A stretch of 64,000 nt of DNA from positions 78,962 to 142,961 of the forward strand of contig JAAMXY010004159.1 of assembly GCA_019677205.1 (NCBI GenBank). The letters are read 5' to 3'. The notes beneath the pieces are model-generated. The model saw only the letters and a list, made by a program, of their open reading frames with translations, did no database searches and had not been told where the DNA came from. The translations under genes were made by a program, and so were the position numbers. Below, piece after piece: positions 32,145 to 43,144 of this stretch. Positions within the stretch are counted from its first letter, which is position 1. The number at the start of each line of letters is the position of its first letter. The stretch comes from Pinguiococcus pyrenoidosus (taxonomy: Eukaryota > Sar > Pinguiophyceae > Pinguiochrysidales > Pinguiochrysidaceae).

Positions 32145-33450
32145 GGCGACCGACGTCTGGCGAGGACCCTTTGGAGGCGAGAGAGGCCTTTGGAGACACT
32201 AGTCCGGCGGCTGGAGTCCGGATTCAACGGGAACCTTGGCCAGGCGCTTTCCCCGCTGTGCTTCAGGCGTTCCCATGACGGGCGGAGACCTGCTTGGCAA
32301 CCTGGCGGATCCTCCCCTCCAGTTTCTCCAGTCGCTCGCCTGGTGCACCAATCACTCCTCCCGCGGGTTCATGTCGACCAATCGTGAAACCAGTGCCGGA
32401 CATCATGACGAATGTCAGAACAAATTTTCGTCATGAATGCAATCGCGGATCAATGTACCAACAAAAAGCAGACCGATAACCTGTGCAAGTCTTTCGCGGA
32501 ACTGCTAAAAAGACCCAATCTCTTTTGTAGCAATCCGCTCTCTCGGCAAATTATTGGCCTTTCAAAGCATTCGTTGCTTCGTCCTCCGCCCTTAGATGCA
32601 CCCAGGGGATCAAGAAGACGGAAAAAGACTCAAATCTCATGCTGCGAAGACTTCAGAGCCACGTCGGAGGATCTAATTTAGCCGTTGGTTGGAAGGGCGC
32701 CGCCATCTTAAGCTTTCTCGATTGGAGGGTACATACAAAGGGAGAGGCTGGTACGTCATAAGTTCAGGTGATCCTGCTGCTTCGGCCTTGCTTGCGCGTA
32801 GCACAACGGAAGACAGGGCGTTACGAACCATAGCACCGCACGGCGACTACCAGGTTTCCCTTTCACTTTGACTTTCGGATTTGCCGCCGATTTGGGCCGA
32901 TTTGAAGTATTCGTGGGGAAAATAAGCCAAGAGGAGCTTCGCCAGATCCTCCTGCTGCTCCTTCTCCCCCTCTCATGAAGGCCATGCACGCGTCTGCCAT
33001 GCAACGAATCTTGACTTCCCCATTTGCCTCGAGTGTTCTGAAGACAACAGAGAACCGATTAAAAGATTGCCCGATTTGGGTAGGATGCATCCAAGGGCAC
33101 CTTCGACCAGACTCGTAGGTTGTGCTTTGTCCATGCGTTGCTGCGATGTGCTTGATGACAGCTCGTGGGCATGAGAAGGTGATTCGCAATGCAACGCGCA
33201 TCTCTTAGCTCTGCAAGCGCAAGAAACTTCTCAGGAGATACGTGGTTACGTTCCAATCTGTAGCGAACGCACCGCGCGCGTAGGTCGGTTGTGAAGAAAA
33301 TATCATCTTCTTGTTCTTTCTCCCTCTTGTCTTCTTCATCGTTATCGCGAGAGTGCCCTGGACGTTCTATCGTAGCTTCTGCTTTTGGCTGTCTAAGCCC
33401 CATGCCTTTCGTCCCTTTGGTTGATACGCCCCCATTCCTAAGATTCCCGC

Positions 33451-33517
33451 AACATCCAAACATCCAGACAACCAAACAGCCGAACAACCAAACATCCAAG
33501 CAGCCAAAATCCAAATG
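33451..33517. repeat. Degenerate CCAAACATCCA-type repeat
   Basis: C/A-rich units of about 8-11 bp (CATCCAAA, AACCAAACAGCC) repeat imperfectly. Confidence 0.65.
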
Positions 33518-33552
33518 CCCTCCCCACCATCTTCATTGTAATTGCCTACTAC

Positions 33553-33554
<2 letters not shown>

Positions 33555-33588
<34 letters not shown>

Positions 33589-33624
33589 GTCATCATCATC
33601 ATCATCGTCATCATCATCATCATG
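33555..33624. repeat. CAT trinucleotide microsatellite
   Basis: About 23 CAT units with two CGT interruptions. Confidence 0.9.
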
Positions 33625-33749
33625 TTGACGATGGTTGCCATACTTCTCACCAACCTATTTCTCGTCGTCGTATTCATCTTCATGACCCTAAGCTCGAGTC
33701 ATCCTCTTCCCCGTCGAACGCAGGTTCACGAGTCTCACCATCGCACTCT

Positions 33750-35426
33750 TCATTCGCCGGTCAGTCGCACGAGGATGCCGCGAATCTTGTCTTCTACGTG
33801 ACGTTGAATGGCGCGGAAGCGCTGCAGCCGACGGCACAGGCGGCCCACAAAGCTGCGGCCGTCCGCTGTGTCGCAGATGGCTGGCAACGGCGGGTGTGGC
33901 GGCAGCGGGAGAATCTTCGAGCAGCTCAGCAGCGACTCGTCGAAGGCCTGGAAAGCGATGGTACCCAACGGGCCCACGGCCGTGCTCCTCAGCGCGATCA
34001 CCTGGACGGGGCCGTCGGCCACCAGGTCCAGCGGCTGGGTCAACACGCAGCTGTCGTAGCTCCAGGCGTTGGAAGTGAAGGCTGGCAGCGGCGCTACCAG
34101 CGGCCGCAGCGCGTCGAGGCTGGTGATGTCCACTGCGGACGACGCCTCTGGCGACAGCGAGAACAGCGCGAAGACCTCTTGCGTGGCTGCACTGCGCAGC
34201 GTGTGAATCACCGTATCGACAGGGAACTTCCACGTCGTGTTTCTCTCGATGACCGAGCGAAGCAGCGGTGGCGCCTCGGGCGCCATGGACACGAACCTGG
34301 CGATCAGCTCGAAGGTGGCACCGGGCAGGCTGGGGTCCGGCGTCACGCTCCCAGGAATCGGCACATCGACGTCGGACGCGCTGAGGGGCTGAATGCGCGC
34401 TTCGTAGCCAGTGGTCTCCACCGGTGTACTGAGTGCCAGGGGGAAGCCCGGGATGCCGGTGTGGAGTTGCGGCAGCGCCGAAGCCGCTGCCAGGACCTCG
34501 GGGCCTCCAGAGAACGCGTAGATCCAGCCACCCTGCGGCGGCGTCACGTAGTTGGGCGACGACGGGAAGAAGTTGCGCAGTTCCAGGTTGAAGCTGCGGT
34601 GGTTCAGGTGAGTCTCCGGAGGCGGCGGCGTCTGGCAACGGAGGAGCGATTCGTCGTACTCCTGGAACGCAATGGTACCCAGCTGACCCACGGTGGTGTT
34701 TGTCACCGCCATGACTTGGACCGGCCCGTCCACCGTCAACGACAGCGGCGCCGCCAGGACGCAGCTGCTGTAGCTCCAGCCACCGGAGATGAAGGCGGGC
34801 AGAGAGCCGATGAGCGGCTCCAGAGCGTCCTCGTCTTCCAGGTCCACCATGGAAGTCACGAGAGGCGACACCGAGAACAGCACGAAGTCCTCGCCCGTTT
34901 GCGCGAAATGCAGCGTGTGGACCCGGGTGTCGCTGGGCCAGCTCCAAGTGGTGTTCCTCTCGATGACGGAGCGCAGCAGCGGCGGCGCCTCCGGCTCGAT
35001 GGACACGTAGCGCGCGATGAGCTTGAAGTCGTCCCCAGGCACTGCGGGGACCGCGTCGAACGACATGGGGATGGGAACGGGCACTGCCTCAGGACACATG
35101 GGTTGAATGCGCGCGTCGAAGCCGGTGGTCTGCACGGGAGCGCCACGCGCCAGCGGCAGCCCCGCATCCGTGTACACCTGCGGCAGAGCCTGCGCAGCTG
35201 CCAGCACCTCGTGGCCGCCAACGAAGGAATAGATCCATCCGGACGTCGGCGGAGACGTGTAGTTCGTCGAGGTCGGGAAGAACTGCCGCAGCTCGAGGTT
35301 GTACTGGAGGCCTGACAGCACGAGCTCCGCCGTCGCATTCGCGCAAGCGGATCTGCCACGGACCTGTGGCGGCAGCAGCAGCAGCAGTAAGGACGCCAGC
35401 GGGAGGCCGACGTCGACAGCTCGCAT
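33750..35426 (-). CDS. Secreted protein with two copies of the same novel domain (B)
   Basis: A single exon of 558 aa. The signal peptide is MRAVDVGLPLASLLLLLLPP. Two copies of the domain found in neighbouring protein A follow at about 40-265 and 275-500, with the same LQYNLELRQFFP, GWIYSFVGGHEVL, TTGFDARIQP, RNTTWSWP, WSYSSCVL and FDESLLxC elements. No Pro/Thr linker separates them. A short C-terminal tail is basic (LCRRLQRFRAI). The tandem position and same strand as protein A indicate local gene duplication with different domain copy numbers. No known family recognised. Confidence 0.85.
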   Translation of the reverse strand: MRAVDVGLPLASLLLLLLPPQVRGRSACANATAELVLSGLQYNLELRQFFPTSTNYTSPPTSGWIYSFVGGHEVLAAAQALPQVYTDAGLPLARGAPVQTTGFDARIQPMCPEAVPVPIPMSFDAVPAVPGDDFKLIARYVSIEPEAPPLLRSVIERNTTWSWPSDTRVHTLHFAQTGEDFVLFSVSPLVTSMVDLEDEDALEPLIGSLPAFISGGWSYSSCVLAAPLSLTVDGPVQVMAVTNTTVGQLGTIAFQEYDESLLRCQTPPPPETHLNHRSFNLELRNFFPSSPNYVTPPQGGWIYAFSGGPEVLAAASALPQLHTGIPGFPLALSTPVETTGYEARIQPLSASDVDVPIPGSVTPDPSLPGATFELIARFVSMAPEAPPLLRSVIERNTTWKFPVDTVIHTLRSAATQEVFALFSLSPEASSAVDITSLDALRPLVAPLPAFTSNAWSYDSCVLTQPLDLVADGPVQVIALRSTAVGPLGTIAFQAFDESLLSCSKILPLPPHPPLPAICDTADGRSFVGRLCRRLQRFRAIQRHVEDKIRGILVRLTGE

Positions 35427-36752
35427 TTTGAGTTTTGGGGGGGGGGAAGAAGTCGGCGGTGGACAAGAAGTCTGGGTTGCAGTCCAGGGCGGTGGAGGAG
35501 TTGAAGAAACTGTCCCCCAGCCTCGCAGGCGTGCTTCTGCGCGTGAAGGACAGCGGGAATAGAGCGGAGCGGGGAGCCCGGGGCCTTCGCTCCCGCCACG
35601 GAACTCATTGGGGCATTCATGCGGTCATGCCCGGTAGCACTGCGTCCCACAGAGCGGAGTTTCCGCAACAGCGCCCATTGGCCAGAACACGGAAACGGAT
35701 GACGGCGGGATATGATTGATGCGTGCGCTGGCACGGCAGAAAGTCGACACAAGGGAATAGAGTATAGAGTACAAGGGAATACTCTATTCCATTGAGTCGA
35801 CACGTTCGCGAGAGCCGCCTTCGCAACTATCGCTATCAGGAAGCTCATCAGCGGCAGCGCCGACCGCATTTCCCACACCCGTGTATGCGACCGCGAACAC
35901 GCCAGAAAGGGCAGAAACCAATGGCAATACCCCCTGCTCCGGCGCGTTACAGTAACTCAACGAGCTTTCCTTCCGTCATACAGAAGACGGGAATTTCCGG
36001 CTCTGGCCCGCTGGCGACGAATCGCGTGACTTCTACCCCACCACGTCAACTCCCAAGTCGCCCAGCAGACACGTGACCAGCAGATCCCGGGACACCTTGA
36101 CAGCCTGCGCTCCCTATCGATCAGCTCGCGTGGTGGGGAGCCTAGACCAACCGTGCAGGGCGACGTTGACCGATCACTGGCGCCGCAGGGTCCCGCAGCT
36201 CCGCAATTGGCCCGGCCTTGAAGTCTGAAGTGGCCGCGGAGAGAAAAGTGCGGAATGCGTCCCAGACTCGGCCCCTCGCAGGAGCGAACGGAAGTGCGTC
36301 AGGACCTCTTCCTGGCGGGCCTTTCTAGAACCACCGAGAATCGCGCCGATCTCTCCTCGGGGTTCCTGACTCTTTCAGAACGTCGCACAGGAAAGAAGAG
36401 GGCAGAGCAGAGGAAAAGGTCGGGAGCGCCTCCGTCCTGTGGTCTTTGGCTTTTTCTTTTCGTCGATTCGTCTGTTCTCACGTTGGACGTTGGACCGCTG
36501 GACAAGTACTCTTTCTCCGAGTATGGTTGTGGCCAACCAAGAAGAACGGTTCACCAACAGTCCCTCATCAGTTACTTGCTCTGGCCGTTGCCTTTTTTCC
36601 CGCCACCCTTGCTACAGCGCCCTCTCTGCCGTCGTCAACGAAATATCGATCCTACTGTAGGGGACGGCAAATCGAGAACTAAGGATTTTTTGTTTTTGAG
36701 TTTAACGGAAGAATTTTGTCGCTTTTTGTTGCGCACAAGCAGACAAGAGCGA
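35427..36752. other. Intergenic region
   Basis: About 1.3 kb upstream of secreted gene B. It holds one strong inverted repeat (35743-35801) and no recognised gene. Confidence 0.5.
35743..35801. repeat. 23-bp inverted repeat around a 13-bp spacer
   Basis: The left arm 35743-35765 begins GTCGAC and ends GGAATAGAGTAT. The right arm 35779-35801 is its reverse complement at 21 of 23 positions. It could form a hairpin or cruciform, or be the remnant of a small inverted-repeat element. Confidence 0.85.
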
Positions 36753-37057
36753 CTATTGATGTGCCCAGCGACGCCGTAGGTCTTGAACTTCACGAGTCTT
36801 TCGCTGTGCGATCTCTTCCGCTTCGAGAGCCTTGATCTGTGCGACACCTTCCGCTTGCATCGCCCTCTTCCTCAAGCCTTCGATGCGTCGGGCGTCTCGC
36901 TTCAAAGTAGTAGCTAGCTAGCTACAATGATTTTCCAGATCGGCCGCTCCATGCCCTCCCGCCGGTTTCGCAGCGTCTGGTGTGGGACCGCTGACAGCAT
37001 TGCCAGGTCCCGAGCACCCTGTGAACGCGTTCGCGGACGGGAGGATCCCTCTGACAT
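36753..37057 (-). CDS. Possible small gene with charged coiled-coil C-terminus
   Basis: From 37057 the frame reads MSEGSSRPRTRSQGAR to a stop in a GCTAGCTAGC tract at 36914. A second frame from about 36902 to 36753 encodes a highly charged helix (LRKRAMQAEGVAQIKALEAE). A 26-nt GT-AG gap would join them in phase, but that is shorter than any other intron here. Treat as tentative. Confidence 0.25.
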
Positions 37058-37214
37058 ACTCCTGTCAGACTCTTCGTGGGTCAAGCGCCTGAAAATGGCA
37101 CGCGCACGCAAGGGCTTCTTTGACGCGGCTGAATGATTAGAATAAGATCGGATCGGTTGTCTCGACCCATATCGCTTTGGGGATATGTTGTACAGTTTCG
37201 ATCGCAAAGAGAGC

Positions 37215-37227
37215 TTTCCCGCCAAAA
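37215..37227 (+). promoter_or_regulatory. E2F-like element of DNA-repair gene
   Basis: TTTCCCGCCAAAA, 50-62 bp before the ATG at 37277. This is a perfect E2F-type core. Confidence 0.55.
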
Positions 37228-37276
37228 CGGAGAGTTCGTCGCAACACGACTTGGCGCCATGCGCGGCGTTTGAGGC

Positions 37277-40200
37277 ATGAATCTCCAGAGTTATTTCCCC
37301 AGTCGCAGTCTCGTGCCACTGGCGCCCTTTGTGGTGGATTTCTTCAAGCTCAGGCCATCGGCACTGCCCAGAGGAGACGGGAACGACGAGGTGCCGGAGC
37401 TGCACTTCTTCTTGACGCACTTCCACGCGGACCACTACGGCGGCCTCGATGCGAACTGGCCGTCCGACTGGAAGATCTATGCGTCGGCCTTGACCATCGA
37501 GTTGTGCATCTTGAAGTAAGTGGATCTGCAGATAAGGCGCGGAGAGTCTGGCTTTGCCTTGTGCGGCACATGTTGTGCTTGTCGTTGTCTTCCTGTGCTG
37601 TCTCACTTGGTGTTTTGTAGTTCTGGTGGTCTGTAGTTTGGCGTGCCTCTGTTGGAAGCCTTCGTGCTCTTCACACTGCTTTCTTTGGAGCTGCTCAAGA
37701 GAAACGGTGCTAACGAAGCGATGACTTTCAGCTTCGATCTCCCGCGCTCGGTTTTCGTGGAGCTGCGGAAGGACAGCTCCACGGAGGTTGTGGTCCAAAG
37801 CGCGGATCCGCAGACGGCGCGATGGAAAGTGCACGTCATTGATGCGAACCACTGCCCGGGCGCCGTCATCGTCTTCTTCGAGAATGTGCACACCAAGAGG
37901 AAATACATACACACAGGCGACATGCGATACACGCCGCGGATGAAGGAGGAAGCGATTCTGCAAGCGTATCGGGGAGGGACGACCGACGTGCTGTACCTGG
38001 ACACCACCTATGCGAACCCCAAGTACCGCTTCGCGCCGCAGGATGTCAGCGTGAGCTACGTCGCAGAAGAGATTGCCAAGAGCCACGAGGAGAACCAGCG
38101 GCTGGCTGGCGGCAGGATGCTCATCCTCGTGGCCACCTACGTGATCGGCAAGGAGAAGATCCTCATGTCTATTGCGGACACGCTAAGGTGCAAGATCTTT
38201 GCGCAGACGGAGAGGAAGCGCAGGATCCTGGCGCTCGTCCTCGGCGAGCGCATCCACGACGACAGGAAGGTCAAGGACCTGATCACGGACGATCCGGATG
38301 AGACGCCGCTCCACGTGCTCAGATGGGGAGCCATGGGCGAGAACTGGCCCTTCTTCCGGCCAGACTGGCAATTCATCTCCGACTATCTGCTGAAGCATCG
38401 AGGCGACACTGCGGTGGGCTTCATCCCAACCGGGTGGATGGGAACGGGCAGCGAGAAAACCACCAAGTTCCGCACGATGGACAACGCGACCAAAACGGTC
38501 CGACTTCACCTCGTTCCCTACAGCGAGCACTCGACCTACCTGGAGCTCTGCGACTTTGTGAAGTTCGTAAAGCCCAAGCGCATCGAGCCCACCGTAGTAG
38601 GCGGTGGGGGCTCCACAAGATCGCTCACGGTGGAGCAGAAGCGTGAAAGGGAGGCGGAGCGCGAAAGGCATCGGCTCAAGATGATTGAGCTCTTCCACTC
38701 CTTCGTCGACAACCAAGACGCCAAGAAGAACTTCATCATGGCAATAACCAAGACTCCGGACGCAGAGAAAGCCGCGGATGCGGTGGAAGTGGTAGACATG
38801 CCGGGAAGCCCTGATGCCGCCAAGGCCGACACCGGCTCGGAGGAAAACCCCCTGGTGAAGCAGATGCTCGAGGTGGTCGGCCACCAGGCGCTGTCCGCTG
38901 CAGAAGCCAAGCGGATCATCGAGGAGGCCAATAATGATCTGAGCCAGGCCTTAGGTAGATTCTTTGACGGGCAGACGCAAGCACTTCGCAGCGCCGCACC
39001 CGAGAAGCCGATCCCCGCCACGCCGACGCCCAAGCCGAGAGCACGGACGTCCCCGGGCAAGAAGAGACGCCGCGGACAGCAGCAGACACTTCTGGCGTGG
39101 GCCAGGCCCAAAAGCTCTGAGGATGAGCAAACGCCATCAAAGAGAAGGAAGGCAGCCGCGTCGACGATCTGCGGAGCTTCGTGGCAGGAGACCCGGCAGG
39201 GCGAGATGCCAGAGGCAGCCAACACCGCCGCTGGAACAGAAGAGACCATCAGGCAAGAGATCGTAGTGGAAGATACCGAAGTGGAAGAGGCCAAAGTGGA
39301 AGATATCGAAGTGAAAGAGACCAAAGTGGAAGAGACCAAAGTGGATGAAGGTATGGCCGACGAGGCTTCGGCAGGCGTGACCACGGCAGCTGAGAAGATG
39401 ACAGAGGAAGCCACCTCTCTCGAACCGGCACTTGCAAGGCAGCGCACCTCGAGATCGGACGCTCCCTGCCCAGTCTTTTTCGGCAGTATGAAGCCTGCTG
39501 CCGCTTCCGAATCCGATCAGGGCCACGCGAGCAAGAAGCGGCGGAAGGGAGAGACGGAGGCTACCGCGGCCGCGGCCGAGAAGGCGACGCTGACGAAGCC
39601 TGCCGCGGAGTATGATCCGGTGGAAGACTATCCGTTCGCTGAGGAGTCCGTGAAGGCGAAGCTTCGGGACGACCGCGCCCCAGAGGACGCTGCGAGGATC
39701 CGCAAACCGGCACCGTATCTGTTCCTGTCGATGCTCTGCGAAGGCCTCGAAGCGGAGTCGGGCTACATCAAGAAGGCGGAGCTGCTCATCAACTACTTCC
39801 GAACCCTGTACCTGCACCATCCCGGGGACCTTCTGCCGAGCGTGTATCTTCTCACGAACCATATCGCGCCCGCGAACGAGGGCGTGGAGCTCAACATCGG
39901 AGGAGGCGTCGTGTCGGCCGCCATAAGCGAGGTCACGGGCACCCCGAGAAGTCGACTGCGGGAGATGTACCGCGATCTCGGGGATCTGGGCGACGTCGCT
40001 CAGGCTTGCCGGCAGACGCAGACGCTACTGCTGCGCCCGAAAGCCCTCACCATCCGCCATGTCTTTACGTCCCTCCGAGGTCTGTCGACGGTGTCCGGCT
40101 CCGGGTCGGCGATCCGCCGGAAGGCGGTGCTGATCGGGCTTCTGCGGGCGTGCCGGCAGTCGGAAACGCGGACGCTGACGCGCACGTTCATCCAGCACCT

Positions 40201-41938
40201 GAGGACGGGCGCCGTTCTGAAGACTGTCTTGGCCAACCTCAGCAAGGCCGTGTGCTTGACGCAAGTCTTCGGACACCGCCGAATCGGAGTGCGCGACTAC
40301 ACCAAGAGCAAGCGTCTCCTGCAGGCAGCAGCCGACGCATTCGCTGAAGCCTATAGCATGTGCCCAAACCTGGAGGTCTGCATCCCGAAGCTTCTGGAGC
40401 AGCGCGAATGGGTCGTGGGACCGGAGAAGGACGCGGTGATGGATCTGAAGCTGGGCCTGAGCCTGCAAGTGGGGATGCCGCTGAAGCCAATGCTCGCCAA
40501 GATGCAAAGCACGTACGAGGCGCTTTTCAAGAGCTTTGGGACGAGGCCCTTCCTGTGCGAGTACAAGTATGACGGCATGCGGGCCCAGGTGCACATTGGG
40601 CGCGCCGAAGGAGCCAGCGTGGAAATGCGGACGGTGCGCATATTCTCCCGCAACTCGGAGGACAACACGGAGCGCTTCCCGGAGGTTGTGGAGTGCATGA
40701 GGAGCGCGGTCCCAGCGGATACGGAGGCAATCTTCGACGCGGAGGTGGTCGCGGTGGATCGAAAGACGACGCCCCCGGCGCTCCTTCCTTTCCAGAGCCT
40801 CGCTAGGAGGCCGCGCGGAAGGAATGCGGGGCGTGCGCCGGTGGCAGAGAAGCCGACGGCAGTGTGCCTCTTCCTCTTCGACATCCTCTTGCTCAACGGG
40901 GAGAATCTGCTGAAACGGTCCCTGCGGGACCGTCGCAAGATTCTGCGGAAGCCCTCCGTCCTTGTCACGAAGGCCGGAGTGGTCGAATACGCGGAAGCCA
41001 TGGAGTACGCGGCGAAGTCCACGGAGGCGGAGCTCCAACCGGAAGGCAAGAAGCAAGAGGAGAAGGAAATCGGAAAGGAAGATGCCGTGCAATCGGAGAC
41101 TGCGAAGAAGCACGCGAGCAGAATCGAAGAAGCGAAAGCAGAGGCTGCGGAAGCAGAGACTGCAAAAACCGACGACCAAGTTCTGGTCGAGGCCATGTTC
41201 CGCTCGATCGAGCGCGGCTGCGAAGGGCTGATGTGCAAGCTGCTCGACGGGCCAGCGTCGGCGTACGAGCCGAGCCGGCGCTCGGACTCGTGGCTGAAGC
41301 TCAAGAAGGACTACATCGAGGGCATCGCGGATTCCCTGGACCTTGTGCCCATCGGTGCCTGGTACGGCAATGGCCGCAAAGCGGGGTGGTATTCTCCGTT
41401 CCTGCTCGCCGTCTACGACCCGGCGACCGACACCTTTCAGTCCGTGTGCCGCGTCCTTTCTGGCTTCACCGACGAGTTCTACACGAAGAAGACGTTCTTC
41501 TACTGCGGAAAGGTGCTGGAGGGGAAGCGCAAGGCGGCAGCTGGCAAAGCCGAAGCCGAGGGTGAGGATGAGGATGCGGAGGCCACCGGCAGCCAAGAAG
41601 TAGCGGAGTCGCGACTGCTGCCCCGGAAACCGCCAAACTATGTCACGAACGAGATGTGTCCGGTGTGGTTCGACGCCTGCGAGGTCTGGACGATTCGCGG
41701 CGCGGAGTTTTCGTTGAGTCTCACGCACATGTGTGCCCAGGGGCGCATCCCCAGCGCCCGAACGCGCGGCTTGGCGTTGCGCTTTCCGCGCTTCCTGAAC
41801 GAGCGACCGGACAAAAGGACTGAGGAGGCGACGACCCCGGACCAGATCGTAGAGTTGTACAGCAAGCAGAATGGGGCGGAGGACGTCCACAAGGGCGTTG
41901 GCGCCGCCGATGACGATGACGACGAGGACATTTTGTAG
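37277..41938 (+). CDS. SNM1/beta-CASP nuclease fused to ATP-dependent DNA ligase (LIG6-like)
   Basis: Predicted exons are 37277-37515 and 37732-41938, giving 1,481 aa. The join gives ELCILNFDLPRSVFVELRK in phase. The N-terminal metallo-beta-lactamase/beta-CASP module shows THFHADHYGGL (residues 46-56), VIDANHCPGAV and HTGDMRY, with metal ligands intact. A UBA-like helix set lies near 452-490. Near 530, QQTLLAWARPK could be a degenerate PCNA-binding box. The ligase region from about 712 has the DNA-binding domain, then EYKYDGMRAQ with adenylated Lys1025, FSRNSEDNT, EGLMCKLL and WLKLKKDY, then the OB fold. An acidic/Lys-rich insertion of about 45 residues interrupts the nucleotidyltransferase domain. 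The same fusion is known in plant DNA ligase 6. The inferred role is break or crosslink processing plus sealing in the nucleus. Confidence 0.92.
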
Positions 41939-42065
41939 CCACTTGGGTGGCTTCCCGTCCGTTCGTATTTTGACCGATGCCGAGAGCACTCCATGAACAG
42001 AAAGCCGAGGCTCTTTGCGTTTTTGCTTTTGAGGTTGGTGTAGATCTTGTGCCCACACAGGACAC

Positions 42066-42603
42066 CTAGAGACGCCGACCGCGGCGACCAGACTTCCTCC
42101 TAGTCGAGTCTGTGGGCGTGGGCGTCACATCTTCGATGCGGCCAATCTTCATGCCCGCACGCGCCAACGCACGCAGCGCCGCCTGCGCGCCAGGTCCCGG
42201 ACTCTTCGTGCGGTTGCCCCCCGTCGCCCGCATCTTGATGTGCAATGCAGTCACGCCCAGCTCCTTGCACTTGATGGCGCAGTCCTGCGCGGCAAGCATC
42301 GCCGCGTACGGCGACGCCTCGTCGCGGTCCGCCTTCACCTTCATTCCGCCCGTCACGCGCACCAGGGTCTCCCGGCCACTGAGATCCGTCACATGCACAA
42401 AGGTGTCGTTGAAACTGCGTATTGAAAGAGCGCTGATGAGAACATCTGCCATAGGAGCTCTCCCCTTCGCGAGGATGGGGATCATTCGCGTGGACAGACC
42501 TGGCGAAGATGTGGGCCACTCCGAACACTTCCTCTCCCTCGGGCACCTTGGGGCCCAGCGTGGTCACCTCCTCCACCTGCTTCTCTGTGTCGCGCTTGGA
42601 CAT
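42066..42603 (-). CDS. RPS14: 40S ribosomal protein uS11 (RPS14)
   Basis: Predicted exons are 42603-42500 and 42414-42066 (85-nt intron), giving 150 aa, the normal length. The join gives [20 protein letters not shown]. The conserved [37 protein letters not shown] and basic C-terminus [11 protein letters not shown] are all present. It binds 18S rRNA at the platform of the small subunit. It is convergent with the ligase fusion, whose stop lies about 130 bp away. Confidence 0.95.
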
Positions 42604-43144
42604 CTTTGCCTGGGTCTACCGAGGGAAGGAATGGCGGGAGATGAACGAGAGGGCCTCCGGCGCGAGAATTGGCCTTTCCGGTCTCAGTAGGATGTTTTAA
42701 TGCTTTTCAAAATACTCCTTTGTAATTTTCAATGCATATCATACACTAGACCTTGGTGGAAATTGTCCTGCCGGATCCTACTTAGCACCTCGAGTCCTCC
42801 TCTGAATGATCCGCCCGTTTCATTGACTTTTCCGCAAACGGCGAAGGTTTGTATTCCTGTGACCCGCATCTGAAATTCCACTCAACCAGTTTGTCTGTCC
42901 GACGGCCCTCATTTCTCGCAGATATCTGCGCGCACAGCGCCGCCGCAGCGCCGCACACCGCGTGGAGCAGTGGTCACGAGCTCTCGAAGGCGTGGCGATT
43001 CGGAGGAAGGGCCTTATATGGCTGTGGTACAGGCCACCCGCGTCGTGAAGAAGCCGTCCGAATTCGTGCGTTTTCGCGCCAACTTGGCTGTAGCACGCGT
43101 GCGGTATGTCGCAGTCGCGAGAGAGGGCTGACCGAAGGCGTCGG
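42604..43144. other. Divergent intergenic region
   Basis: Separates the uS11 and poly(A)-polymerase-like genes. It has an AT-rich patch near 42,690-42,750 and an E2F-like element at 43071. Confidence 0.5.
43071..43082 (+). promoter_or_regulatory. E2F-like element
   Basis: TTTTCGCGCCAA, about 63 bp upstream of the predicted ATG at 43145. Confidence 0.45.

Larger units (their letters stand above)
32145..33749. other. Spacer between tandem secreted genes
   Basis: About 1.6 kb containing two simple repeats and no recognised gene. A minus-strand frame near 33,059-33,514 is open but partly made of the AC-rich repeat. Confidence 0.5.

Noticed and set aside
33059-33514. Minus-strand frame containing a Trp/Phe/Cys repeat
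   Set aside because: The repeat part is translated C/A-rich simple sequence, and the rest has no recognisable domain.
33291-35315. Long plus-strand open frame opposite secreted gene B
   Set aside because: Low-complexity His/Arg/Gln-rich translation. The sense strand has a signal peptide and repeated domains.
40025-42058. Long open frame antisense to the DNA ligase
   Set aside because: GC-rich codon use makes the opposite strand open. The product lacks motifs, and the sense strand encodes a clear ligase.
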